This document shows, in pieces, positions 41,777-49,676 of a stretch of 64,000 bases of DNA. Each line of letters opens with the position of its first letter. The stretch's first letter is position 1. Position numbers and translations under genes: made by a program. The notes beneath the pieces were generated by a model, which made no database searches, was not told the DNA's origin, and saw only the letters and a program-made list of their open reading frames with translations. This stretch comes from CANQBR01 sp964641395 (lineage in GTDB: Bacteria; Bacillota; Negativicutes; Acidaminococcales; Acidaminococcaceae): the NCBI GenBank assembly GCA_964641395.1, contig CAZXKQ010000002.1, positions 1-64,000 on the forward strand, read 5' to 3'.

Positions 41777-41800
41777 AGCCCTTGACAAGAGGGCTTTTTT
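41777..41800 (+). terminator. Terminator after rarD
   Basis: Stem AGCCCT/AGGGCT with loop TGACAAG, then five T. Confidence 0.85.
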
Positions 41801-41845
41801 ATGCCTTGGGAAAGAGTACGGAGGGGGTTAACCTACATTTTGTGG

Positions 41846-42023
41846 TGGGGATAAGGGGAGAGGGAACCAGAAAGTTATCCACAGTTTGGGGATAAACTGG
41901 GGATAACCAGAGGCCTGCGGCAGGCAGGGCTTGTAAAAGCAGGCCCATAGCCCCTGTTTTGCCCTGCTAAAGGGCTGTCCGCCGACCCTTATCTGTGGAT
42001 AAGCCTGTGACTGTTGTGCATAA
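41846..42023. other. Cluster of six DnaA boxes
   Basis: Perfect TTATCCACA at 41875-41883 and, on the other strand, 41994-42002. TTATCCCCA on the minus strand at 41846-41854, 41887-41895 and 41898-41906. TTATGCACA on the minus strand at 42015-42023. An AT-rich run follows at about 42071-42098. It is about 14 kb from the dnaA-dnaN origin. Such clusters outside oriC are known in Bacillus subtilis, where they bind DnaA and tune initiation or transcription. The rest of 41800-42210 shows no gene. Confidence 0.7.
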
Positions 42024-42211
42024 GGGCTGACAAGGCCGGAACCTGGCATAGCTCATTTTGTGGACTGCCCCTTTTACTAATTTTGATTAATTTTACTCCT
42101 CCCTAAACCCTGGCCAGGGGAGTGGGGGAGGGAGCTTGAAGGCTGCAAGGGCGGGAGCGCCAGCCCTAGCTAGAGCGGGCGGCCTGGAACAGGTGCTGCC
42201 CGGCCGGCAAC

Positions 42212-42246
42212 AAAAAAAGCAACCCGCCGATTAGGGCAGGGCTGCT
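42212..42246 (-). terminator. Terminator of the tRNA-Gly gene
   Basis: Stem AGCAACCC/GGGCTGCT (42218-42225 / 42239-42246, one G-U pair), with seven T on the minus strand, 9 bp after the tRNA 3' end. Confidence 0.8.
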
Positions 42247-42254
42247 GAATGCTC

Positions 42255-42328
42255 TGGAGCGGATGATGGGAATCGAACCCACAAATTCAGCTTGGGAAGC
42301 TGATGTTTTACCACTAAACTACACCCGC
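42255..42328 (-). tRNA. tRNA-Gly (anticodon CCC)
   Basis: 74 nt including the encoded CCA. Acceptor GCGGGTG pairs with CATCCGC (one G-U), the D arm has TAGTTTAGTGGTAAAAC, the anticodon stem is TCAGC/GCTGA with loop TTCCCAA (anticodon CCC), and the T arm is TGGG-TTCGATT-CCCA. It reads GGG codons. An AT-rich island begins beyond its 5' end. Confidence 0.95.
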
Positions 42329-42741
42329 AACTCTTGGCAGGCGGCGGGGCGCCGTCTGCTGAACAATAGTTATTATACCACAGGCTGCCGGCTCTGGCAA
42401 GGGCAGGCAGGGCTAAAAGGAGAATTTTACTCTGACAGCAACCCAAAAGCTATCAAGGTAGTGAAGACCTTGTCGTTGAAAGGCTAAAACTATCAGCTAA
42501 AAACTTCTAATGTTTTATATTAAATATTATTACTGATAAGCTTTCTCCTGAAACGTAACTATTACTTGCATGAACTTATAAAAGAACTAGCAAAACAGGG
42601 AATTTCAGCTACCTTTTTGAAAATTCACGCAAGAAAATCCTTGCGTTAAAAAAGAGAGTAGAAATTAAGATTGCAATATTTTTTTTGCAAAAATAAAAAA
42701 GCACAAATAAGTAACAGCGACCGTAGCTGTTTGGTGCAGCA
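42329..42741. other. AT-rich gene-free stretch between tRNA-Gly and the nuclease gene
   Basis: About 410 bp with no convincing gene. It holds the left flanking repeat (42619-42653), a TTGCAA/TTGCAA stem around 42671-42690, and a hairpin AACAGC/GCTGTT (42713-42718 / 42726-42731) that with the T-rich stretch beyond it on the minus strand may end the nuclease transcript. Confidence 0.5.
42619..42653. repeat. Left flanking repeat of the ATPase-nuclease island
   Basis: AAAATT, then ACGCAAG-N6-CTTGCGT (42627-42633 / 42640-42646), then TAAAAAA. It closely matches 44761-44793 in the same orientation. Confidence 0.65.
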
Positions 42742-43386
42742 TCACAATGATCTCTCATGCCCTTCTAAATTGTTGCACTCATAGGTGCTTATGATTTTTT
42801 CCTTCACCCCAAGGACTTCGAATAGGGGTAACAGCTGCTGGTACTCTGAACGGATAATTTTGTCCAAATCCAACTGCTCGATGAAACCTTTTGCCCTGAC
42901 GCCTTTGTAATATTCTTTCTTCCCTCGCCGAAAAAGATTTTTTAATTTTTCCACTCCGTTTGTGCCTGTGGGCCTTACATGGGCAGGAAGTCCTAAAAAA
43001 CGGAGAACACCCTCCAAGTCTAGTAAAAACCAATCCTCTATTGATTGCCTGGCCTTGATAGCGAAGGCCCTATTAACCCCCTTGCCCTGCAAAAGCCTGA
43101 TTAATTTTTCTTCATCTATCGCTCTTCTTTCCCAAAGTTCCCCCACGTCAGTATCCCAGCAGAGGGCAACCGACACCTGTTTATGCTTTGTAAAAAGTTT
43201 CCGATACTTGACTAGGCCATAGAAATGACGAATAGCTGCCCTTTGAAAGCCTCCCTGTCCTGCAAGATTTACAATCTTGTACTCTACATTCGTCCTTGAG
43301 GCCAGCCTATACACCTTGGCAAGTAGGTGCTCATAAAATACCTTTTCCGTGGCCCCTTCTACGTACAGCAACAAAATGCTATTCAT
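42742..43386 (-). CDS. TOPRIM/RloB-like nuclease of a putative anti-phage pair
   Basis: 214 aa, started at ATG 43386, which overlaps the ATPase stop as ATGA. Motifs fit a TOPRIM-type metal site: Glu10 and Glu14 in YVEGATEKVF, Asp78 and Asp80 in LCWDTDVG, and SIEDWFLLD at about 115-123. This pattern resembles RloB and DUF4276/DUF4435 proteins, which pair with ABC-type ATPases in defence systems such as RloAB and PARIS (AriAB). Assignment to one of these is not certain. The composition is AT-rich compared with the chromosome. Confidence 0.7.
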   Translation of the reverse strand: MNSILLLYVEGATEKVFYEHLLAKVYRLASRTNVEYKIVNLAGQGGFQRAAIRHFYGLVKYRKLFTKHKQVSVALCWDTDVGELWERRAIDEEKLIRLLQGKGVNRAFAIKARQSIEDWFLLDLEGVLRFLGLPAHVRPTGTNGVEKLKNLFRRGKKEYYKGVRAKGFIEQLDLDKIIRSEYQQLLPLFEVLGVKEKIISTYECNNLEGHERSL

Positions 43387-44648
43387 GGGGCCTCCAGATA
43401 AGGCTCCCACAGGGCCTCGTCGTCTGCCAGCATACTGAAAATGTATTCTCCCGTGCTCATTTCACATTCTGCTGCATCTTCCGCCAGGGTCCAGCCCTTA
43501 CCCTTTTCTCTTTTAAAGCCGGAAAATTGGGCAATACCAGGTTCACGACTCGTCCCTACATAGAGTTCCTCAGGACCAAGGCAGCTAGTTATAAAGGGTG
43601 AATGGCTAGTGATAAGAATCTTGCTGGAACCTCTCAAACTGCTTATAATGCGCAGAAAGGATAACAAGAGTTTAGGGTGGACGTTATTTTCTGGTTCTTC
43701 CACGCCTACAAGGATCACATTATTAAGATTGGCTAATATTATACGGCTCAGAATTTTAAAGACCCGTTGCGTGCCCGCTGAAAGATTGGAAAAATTAATA
43801 GAGGTAGTGAGGTTGGATAGTTTAGCCGTAAGGTAGAAGAAATAATTGTGTATTCGTTCTTGGTTCGGCCCTTCATCAGCCTCAGCGCCGATATCAAAAC
43901 GATGGGCGCTAATCGACTCTATTTCCGGGAACAACTTTTGTTGGGCTTCTAGCAAAAGGGCAAACCTCTGAGGCTGTTGCTTCTTAAGTTTAAATATAAA
44001 CTCAGCCAAATCAGAAGCTGAATCCTTAGCTATAGAGAGGTCGGACTGTTTCACTTCTAGGGACTCCCTTGACCACAACCCAAAATCAATCTTAAGAGCC
44101 ATTTGGTTGATAGCCTGGAGAATGGGTTTGTAAAATAGGTTGGGACGGTTTTCTAGCTGGTTAACAACCAATTCAGCCCCTGTTACGGCAATAGGGTTGG
44201 CACACCTTCCCTGAGGGTAGGCCCTATAATATGCCTTAGCTTCCTCTCTCTTTATCAGAGTAGTAAATCTTTTAGCAGACTCTGCCCGATAACGCAAATA
44301 CTCGGCAATCACGCGCGGTTCTGTATTTTCATCCCTAGCCCAAACAAATTCGTACCCATACAAGGCAATATAGGTTTTTTCTCCCATTTGCAGGGAAAAT
44401 TCCACCGCAAAATGAAAGTTCCTAGCAAACATGGCTTGGTGTAAAGGTATAAATTCCTTCGCTGCCATGAAGAAGGTTTTAATTTCCCGACGGGGTGCGT
44501 TGATAAAGGCTAGGCCGAAATCTATAGCTCTTAGGACATTGCTTTTGCCATAACTGTTCAGGGCTACGAGAGCTGTGATACCAGTTAGTCCTATTTTTAC
44601 CTTGGATAGATTTTCAAATCCATCTACATAAAAAGAAAGTAATTCCAT
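43383..44648 (-). CDS. AAA_21/OLD-like ABC ATPase of a putative anti-phage pair
   Basis: 421 aa, started at ATG 44648 after AAGGGGG (17 more codons are open upstream). N-terminal LLSFYVDGFENL is the usual opening of SMC/OLD-like ATPases. Walker A is ALNSYGKS (29-36), in which the first Gly of GxNxxGKS is Ala. Signature LSAGTQR (289-295), Walker B VGVEEPE (314-320) followed by NNVHP, and switch TSHS (347-350) are present. A helical insert fills about 120-280. There is no nuclease domain in this chain; the coupled next gene supplies it. Likely a sensor-ATPase of an abortive-infection system. Confidence 0.82.
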   Translation of the reverse strand: MELLSFYVDGFENLSKVKIGLTGITALVALNSYGKSNVLRAIDFGLAFINAPRREIKTFFMAAKEFIPLHQAMFARNFHFAVEFSLQMGEKTYIALYGYEFVWARDENTEPRVIAEYLRYRAESAKRFTTLIKREEAKAYYRAYPQGRCANPIAVTGAELVVNQLENRPNLFYKPILQAINQMALKIDFGLWSRESLEVKQSDLSIAKDSASDLAEFIFKLKKQQPQRFALLLEAQQKLFPEIESISAHRFDIGAEADEGPNQERIHNYFFYLTAKLSNLTTSINFSNLSAGTQRVFKILSRIILANLNNVILVGVEEPENNVHPKLLLSFLRIISSLRGSSKILITSHSPFITSCLGPEELYVGTSREPGIAQFSGFKREKGKGWTLAEDAAECEMSTGEYIFSMLADDEALWEPYLEAP

Positions 44649-44670
44649 CAAATATACCCCCTTGCACTTT

Positions 44671-44701
44671 ATGATATCATTAATTTGTTGAAAATGCAAG
44701 G
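44671..44701 (-). promoter_or_regulatory. Promoter and palindromic operator of the ATPase-nuclease pair
   Basis: -35 TTGCAT (44694-44699), a 17-base spacer and -10 TATCAT (44671-44676) on the minus strand. The -10 is part of the perfect palindrome ATGATATCAT (44671-44680), and CCTTGCA/TGCAAGG (44660-44666 / 44695-44701) brackets the promoter. A dimeric repressor is plausible, but none is encoded here. Confidence 0.65.
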
Positions 44702-44760
44702 ATTTACCTACATGAAATTAATGCCAATCAGTGTTTTTACCCCTTTTTTGCGATGTATGT

Positions 44761-44793
44761 AAAAATTTGCGCAAGTAATACTTGCGTAAAAAA
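44761..44793. repeat. Right flanking repeat of the ATPase-nuclease island
   Basis: AAAAATT, then GCGCAAG-N5-CTTGCGT (44769-44775 / 44781-44787), then AAAAAA. Same orientation as 42619-42653. The remaining stretch to 45050 is AT-rich with no gene seen. Confidence 0.65.
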
Positions 44794-45057
44794 TGCGGCA
44801 AAAAACAGATAGTTTTTTGAGTTTCTTTTAATTAAAATTTATCACTATCGAAACATAACTGTGCAAGCTCTAGAATCTTATGCCTTTGTCTGCTTCATTT
44901 TGGGCAACTGCTGCCTTATGTCCTCCTCCTAAGTTCAGTTAACTCTTCTAATTGACAGGTAAGATCTTACTTGCTTTCCCATTATATAGCCGCTTTATAA
45001 AATATCAGTCCTACCAAAGGGGAAAAGAGCGGCATAGTAGCATTCTCTCCTGCTCTG

Positions 45058-45066
45058 TGGTACAAT
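45058..45066 (+). promoter_or_regulatory. Extended -10 promoter of the secreted repeat protein gene
   Basis: TGGTACAAT with no clear -35. It marks the right edge of the AT-rich island. Confidence 0.5.
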
Positions 45067-45129
45067 AGGGCTGTAACTTCTGTCTCTTACCCCTCCCTTA
45101 TCCCTGTACCCCCTAAGGATGTGATGTAG

Positions 45130-45926
45130 ATGACTAAAGCCCACTCCTTGCTGAGCCTCGCCTTGGCAGCCCTCTTCTGGCTGGCCCCCCTAGGAGGCCA
45201 GGCCGCCTCTCCTGCCCCTAGCAGCACCCCAGGCCAGACCGAAGGCGCTGAGGCTGCCCCGCCTGCCCAAGACCCAGCCNNNNNNNNNNNNNNNNNNNNN
45301 NNNNNNNNNNNNNNNNNNNNNNNNNNNNNNNNNNNNNNNNNNNNNNNNNNNNNNNNNNNNNNNNNNNNNNNNNNNNNNNCACCCCAGGCCAGACCGAAGG
45401 CGCTGAGGCTGCCCCGCCTGCCCAAGACCCAGCCCCAGCTGACGAGTCGGCAGCAACGGCCCCCGACCGTGAAGACTCCTCCTTTGCCGAAGAGATCATA
45501 GATGCCGCCACCATGGAGCAGCGGCTGGCCACTGAGGAGGGCGACATCCTCTACATAGACGCAGACGGCCAGATCACCGTCTACTACGATGTGGCCTCTG
45601 ACAAGGGGCTGCGGGCCCGCATCGCCGCCAGCGCCCCCCTAGGGGCTACTCTGCGGCTCTACACCAATAATAAGGCAACCTTCCAGCAGATGTACAAGCG
45701 CTTACAGGACTACCAACAGGGCAGCAGAGACCTAGGCGCCTACCGCATCTTGACAGACAAGGAGCTGAACAAGGTGCTGCCTAACGGAGTCATCGTCTAC
45801 CGCTGCTGGTTCATGCGGGTGCCTAAGGAAAAGTCCTCTTCTAGCGGCATCGGCATCGGTATCGGCATCGGTATCGGCGGCCACCACCATGACGGCCCCT
45901 ACATCGGCATCGGCCCCTGGTGGTAG
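45130..45926 (+). CDS. Secreted protein with tandem Pro/Glu/Ala repeats (broken by an assembly gap)
   Basis: The signal peptide is at about 1-26 (hydrophobic LLSLALAALFWLAPLGG, cut after GQA). A low-complexity linker PGQTEGAEAAPPAQDPA runs into 100 N. The same 55 bases resume after the gap, so the gap lies within a tandem repeat. The part after the gap continues in another reading frame through MEQRLATEEG (45513) to a folded domain and a tail of GI repeats, HHH and GPWW, ending at 45926. The frames agree only if the true gap is not 100 bases. The domain family is not recognised. Confidence 0.75.
45280..45379. other. Assembly gap (100 N)
   Basis: Exactly 100 N, a placeholder. The 55 bases on its left (45225-45279) are identical to the 55 on its right (45380-45434), so the missing part is probably further copies of the repeat. 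Confidence 0.95.
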
Positions 45927-45957
45927 ACGGATCCCGCTGTACACAGCCAATAGTAAA

Positions 45958-45979
45958 GGCCGCGGCTAGAGCCGCGGCC
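45958..45979. terminator. Shared terminator between the secreted protein gene and gyrA
   Basis: Stem GGCCGCGGC/GCCGCGGCC with loop TAGA and short T runs on both strands. Confidence 0.7.
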
Positions 45980-46045
45980 CTTCTGTTTGCCTTCTTTACT
46001 GACTACCTGTTTACCTCTGCAGCCTGCCAGCTAAAGCAGCCCCGC

Positions 46046-48583
46046 CTACTCTTCATCGTGGTAGATGGCTGCCAGGTTCACCAGCTGATCCCCTTCCGCC
46101 AGGCTGATCACCTTCACTCCCTGGGCCGCCCTGCTGAACTTGGAGATTTCGTCCCCGTTCACCCGCAGGATGATGCCCTTGGCGGTAATCACCATGATCT
46201 CCTGGCTAGGGTCTATCACCTTCATGCCGATGACCGGGCCGGTCTTCTCGGAGATTTTGATGTTGATAACCCCCTTGCCGGCCCTGGACTGCTTCCGGTA
46301 GGCCTTGACCGCCGTCCGCTTGCCCAAACCGCTGGCCGTCACCGTCAGCACCTCTTCTTCCTGGCTGGCCACGCTGTCCATAGCCACCACTTCGTCACCG
46401 GCCTCCAGGTCAAAGCCCTTCACTCCCCGGGCGCTGCGGCCCATAGGCCGCACCTGCTGCTCGTCAAAGCGTATGGCCATGCCCTTCCTGCTGGCCAGCA
46501 CTATCTCCCGCCGGCCGTCGGTGAGCTCTACGCCGATGAGGGCATCGTTCTTGCCCAGAGTGAGGGCCACCATGCCCGTTTTCCGCAGGTTGCGGAACTC
46601 CTGAAGGTCCGTCTTCTTCACTATGCCCTTGCGGGTAGCCATGAAGAGGAAGGGCCCCTTAGGCTCTTCTCCGTACTCCTCCTGGCCAAAGTCCAGCACC
46701 TGCTCCTCCACAGCCCTTTCTTCTTTCAGTTGCTGGCCCACCGGGATGACGGCGGTAATCTTCTCCCCCTCCCCCAGGTTCAGCAGGTTCTTGATGAAGT
46801 TGCCCTGGGCGTTCCGGCCGTAGTCAGGTATTTCGTAGCCCTTTTTGCGGAATACCCGTCCCTTAACGGTGAAGAAGAAGATGTCGTCATGGGTGGAGGC
46901 TTTGAAGAAGTGCTCCGATACATCGTCCTCCTTCTTGCCGCTGCCCCCCTTCTTCCCCTGGCCGCCCCGCTTCTGGCTGCGGAAGTTGTCCAAGGTCTGG
47001 CGCTTGATGTAGCCCTTGTTGCTCAGGGTCACCACTATGTCTTCCTGGCGGATCAGGTCTTCCGGGTCTACCTCGTCTGTCCCTGCCTCTATGGTGGTGC
47101 GGCGGTCATCCCCATAGCGGCTCTTCAACAGCAACAGGTCTTCCTTAATAGTCTCCATCAGCTCGTGCTCATCGGCCAGCAGGCCTTCCAAGTAGTCGAT
47201 GCGGCCTAGGATGTCTATGTATTCTTCCTCGATCTTCTTCCGCTCCAGGCCGGTGAGCCTCTGCAGCCGCATGTCCAGGATGGCCTGGGCCTGGCGCTGG
47301 CTGAAGCCGAACTGGCTCATCAGGGCCCCCCGGGCGCTGTCCCCGGTGGCGCTGCTTCTAATAGTGGCTATGACGGCATCTAAGTTGTCCAAGGCCAGCT
47401 TCAAGCCCTCTAAGATGTGGGCCCTGTCCTTGGCCTTGGCCAGTTCGTAGCGGGTACGGCGGGTGTAGACGTCCTTCTGGTGGGCCAGGTAGTAGACCAG
47501 CATCTCCTTCAGGTTCAGCACCTTGGGCCGTCCCTCTACCAGGGCCAGCATGATGATGCCGAAGCCGCTCTGCAACTGGCTGTGCTTGTACAGCTGGTTG
47601 AGGACCAGCTCTGCCCCTACACCGGCCCGCAGCTCGATAACCACCCGCAGCCCTCTGCGGTCGGACTCATCCCTGATGTCGCTGATACCCTCTATATCAG
47701 GCCGTTTATCCTTGTCCTTGGGCCTGGTAGCTTCCGCGATGTCCTCTATCATCTTGGCCTTGTTTACCTGATAGGGGATCTCCGTCACCACGATGCGCTG
47801 GCGGCCGCTTTTGCCTATCTCCTCCACATGGAGCTTGGCCCGCACCTTCAAGGTCCCCCTGCCGGTGAGGTAGGCGCTCTCTATACCCTCCCGGCCTAGG
47901 ATGATGGCGCCGGTGGGGAAGTCCGGCCCCTTGATGGCCGTCATCAGCTGGGGTATGTCTACCTCCGGGTCGTCGATGAGCATCACCAGGCCGTTGATAA
48001 CCTCCCCCAGGTTGTGGGGAGGTATGTTAGTGGCCATGCCTACGGCGATGCCGCTGGAACCGTTGATCAACAGTTCCGGCACCTTGGCCGGCAGCACGGC
48101 AGGTTCCTTTAAGGATTCGTCATAGTTAGGGACGAAGTCTACCGTGTCCTTCTCTATGTCCTCCAGCATTACCTCCGCCATCTTAGCCATCCGCACTTCC
48201 GTGTAACGCATGGCGGCAGCTCCGTCACCGTCCACGCTGCCGAAGTTGCCATGGCCGTCTACTAAGAGGTAGCGGGTGGAGAAGTCCTGGGCCAGCCGCA
48301 CTATGGCCTCGTAGACAGAGCTGTCTCCGTGGGGGTGGAACTTGCCTAGCACCTCGCCGACGATACGGGCCGACTTCTTGTACGGCTTATTGGAAGCCAT
48401 GCCGGCCTCCTGCATAGCGTAGAGGATGCGCCGATGCACCGGCTTCAGCCCGTCCCTTACATCAGGCAGGGCCCGCTGGATGATGACGCTCATGGCGTAA
48501 TCGATATAGGATTTTTGCATCTCCTCTTCTAAGCAGACCGGCACTACCTTGCTGTTAGCTAGATTAAAATTATTATCGTCCAC
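46046..48583 (-). CDS. gyrA: DNA gyrase subunit A
   Basis: 845 aa from GTG 48583. An ATG 18 codons upstream lies six bases after the -10 and cannot be translated from that promoter. Winged-helix/CAP domain with the catalytic Tyr in AAAMRYTEVRM, quinolone-determining region HPHGDSSVYEAIVRLAQDF, and a C-terminal six-blade beta-pinwheel with the GyrA box QKRGGQGKKG. It cuts and passes DNA to add negative supercoils together with GyrB. It is separated from gyrB here by four genes. Confidence 0.97.
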   Translation of the reverse strand: MDDNNFNLANSKVVPVCLEEEMQKSYIDYAMSVIIQRALPDVRDGLKPVHRRILYAMQEAGMASNKPYKKSARIVGEVLGKFHPHGDSSVYEAIVRLAQDFSTRYLLVDGHGNFGSVDGDGAAAMRYTEVRMAKMAEVMLEDIEKDTVDFVPNYDESLKEPAVLPAKVPELLINGSSGIAVGMATNIPPHNLGEVINGLVMLIDDPEVDIPQLMTAIKGPDFPTGAIILGREGIESAYLTGRGTLKVRAKLHVEEIGKSGRQRIVVTEIPYQVNKAKMIEDIAEATRPKDKDKRPDIEGISDIRDESDRRGLRVVIELRAGVGAELVLNQLYKHSQLQSGFGIIMLALVEGRPKVLNLKEMLVYYLAHQKDVYTRRTRYELAKAKDRAHILEGLKLALDNLDAVIATIRSSATGDSARGALMSQFGFSQRQAQAILDMRLQRLTGLERKKIEEEYIDILGRIDYLEGLLADEHELMETIKEDLLLLKSRYGDDRRTTIEAGTDEVDPEDLIRQEDIVVTLSNKGYIKRQTLDNFRSQKRGGQGKKGGSGKKEDDVSEHFFKASTHDDIFFFTVKGRVFRKKGYEIPDYGRNAQGNFIKNLLNLGEGEKITAVIPVGQQLKEERAVEEQVLDFGQEEYGEEPKGPFLFMATRKGIVKKTDLQEFRNLRKTGMVALTLGKNDALIGVELTDGRREIVLASRKGMAIRFDEQQVRPMGRSARGVKGFDLEAGDEVVAMDSVASQEEEVLTVTASGLGKRTAVKAYRKQSRAGKGVINIKISEKTGPVIGMKVIDPSQEIMVITAKGIILRVNGDEISKFSRAAQGVKVISLAEGDQLVNLAAIYHDEE

Positions 48584-48614
48584 TGCCCTTACCCGTGTCC
48601 TTCTTGAAAGCTGA

Positions 48615-48635
48615 GTGGTGGAGCTCGTCCACCAC
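48615..48635 (-). promoter_or_regulatory. Hairpin at the 5' end of the gyrA mRNA
   Basis: Perfect 8-bp stem GTGGTGGA/TCCACCAC with loop GCTCG, starting about 10 bases beyond the -10. It lies at the very 5' end of the transcript and could protect it or sense supercoiling. Confidence 0.6.
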
Positions 48636-48645
48636 ATCTAGTAAC

Positions 48646-48674
48646 ATTATAGCATTTTATTACCAAATACGCAA
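48646..48674 (-). promoter_or_regulatory. Promoter of gyrA
   Basis: -35 TTGCGT (48669-48674), a 17-base spacer and a perfect -10 TATAAT (48646-48651) on the minus strand. Confidence 0.75.
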
Positions 48675-48754
48675 GATATGGTGAAATTAATCTAGACCGG
48701 CCCCCCTTGCCCCCTCGCCCTCAGCCCCAGCTTTCTCTAGGGTAAACAGGCGGC

Positions 48755-48791
48755 AAAAAAAGAGCATAGCCGGCAGCTCAGCCAGCTATGC
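48755..48791 (-). terminator. Terminator after the TauE gene
   Basis: Stem GCATAGC/GCTATGC (48764-48770 / 48785-48791), with a T run on the minus strand. Confidence 0.85.
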
Positions 48792-48804
48792 AGGAGGAAA
48801 AGTA

Positions 48805-49584
48805 TCACTTCCAAAAGATATCGTAGACCTGTTTGGCGATCAAGAGGGTGGTCACCGTTAGGAACAGGGGCCGCACGTAGGCCGTACCCTTGCTGATGGC
48901 CAGGCGGGAGCCGCAAAAGGCCCCCAGGATCATGGCACCGCCCATCACCAGGCTGTACTGCCAGTAGATGGTGCCGGCCAGGGCAAAGCTGAGCAGGGCT
49001 CCTAGGTTGCTGCCTAGGTTAAGGGCCTTGGCGTTGCCGGCGGCGGTGACGAAGTCGAAGCCTAGGAAGAGGAAGCCGAAGATGAGGAAGCTGCCGGTGC
49101 CTGGGCCGAAGAAGCCGTCGTAAAAGCCTACTACCGCCGCCATCAGGGCCGCCGCAACGTAGGCGGCTGCGCTGAGCCTCTCCTTCGTGGTCAGTTCTGC
49201 CCAATCCTTGCGCTTGAAGGTGTAGACGGCTACGGCGATAAGGAGGAGGACGATGAGCCGCCTCAACAAGGCCTCCGGCAGCAGGTAGACTACATAGGCC
49301 CCTAGGGCGGAGCCTAGGAAGGAAAGGGGCATCAGGCAGAGGGCCAGTTTCTTGGCCAGCTTCCCCGCCTGCCAGAAGGAAAGGAAGCTGGTGACCGCCC
49401 CCATAGTGGAGGCCAGCTTGTTGGTGCCTAGGGCATAGGGCACCGGCATGCCTAGGGCCAGCAGGGAAGGAGTGGTAACCAGGCCGCCGCCGCCTACAGA
49501 GGAGTCCACAAAGGCGGCGATGAAGCCGGCCACCAGAAGGTAGGGGACGGTGAAAAGGTCTAGAACCGGCACGAAGGCGTCCAT
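48805..49584 (-). CDS. TauE/SafE-family sulfite/organosulfur exporter
   Basis: 259 aa, about eight membrane helices. Family motifs GFIAAFVDSSVGGGGLVTTPSLL near the N-terminus and GFYDGFFGPGTGSFLIFGF in the second repeat. The family exports sulfite, sulfoacetate or related anions. It lies between thiN and gyrA with no sulfur genes nearby. Confidence 0.92.
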   Translation of the reverse strand: MDAFVPVLDLFTVPYLLVAGFIAAFVDSSVGGGGLVTTPSLLALGMPVPYALGTNKLASTMGAVTSFLSFWQAGKLAKKLALCLMPLSFLGSALGAYVVYLLPEALLRRLIVLLLIAVAVYTFKRKDWAELTTKERLSAAAYVAAALMAAVVGFYDGFFGPGTGSFLIFGFLFLGFDFVTAAGNAKALNLGSNLGALLSFALAGTIYWQYSLVMGGAMILGAFCGSRLAISKGTAYVRPLFLTVTTLLIAKQVYDIFWK

Positions 49585-49676
49585 ATAACAGCTCCCTTCT
49601 CCAGTTGGCTCGCTGGTGCGCCTCTTTCACAAGAGCAGGGCTACACTGGCCCCCAGCTCAGCTCCTGTTTATTTAG

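Noticed and set aside
41846..42023. Primary replication origin at the second DnaA cluster
   Set aside because: The dnaN-dnaA gap has boxes, an AT-rich segment and triplets in the standard order; the cluster lacks dnaA/dnaN context.
42263..42487. 74-codon + strand frame beside the AT-rich island
   Set aside because: It overlaps tRNA-Gly on the other strand, and its first half is the tRNA complement.
42742..44648. Retron or prophage remnant
   Set aside because: No reverse transcriptase, integrase or phage structural gene is present between the tRNA and 45000.
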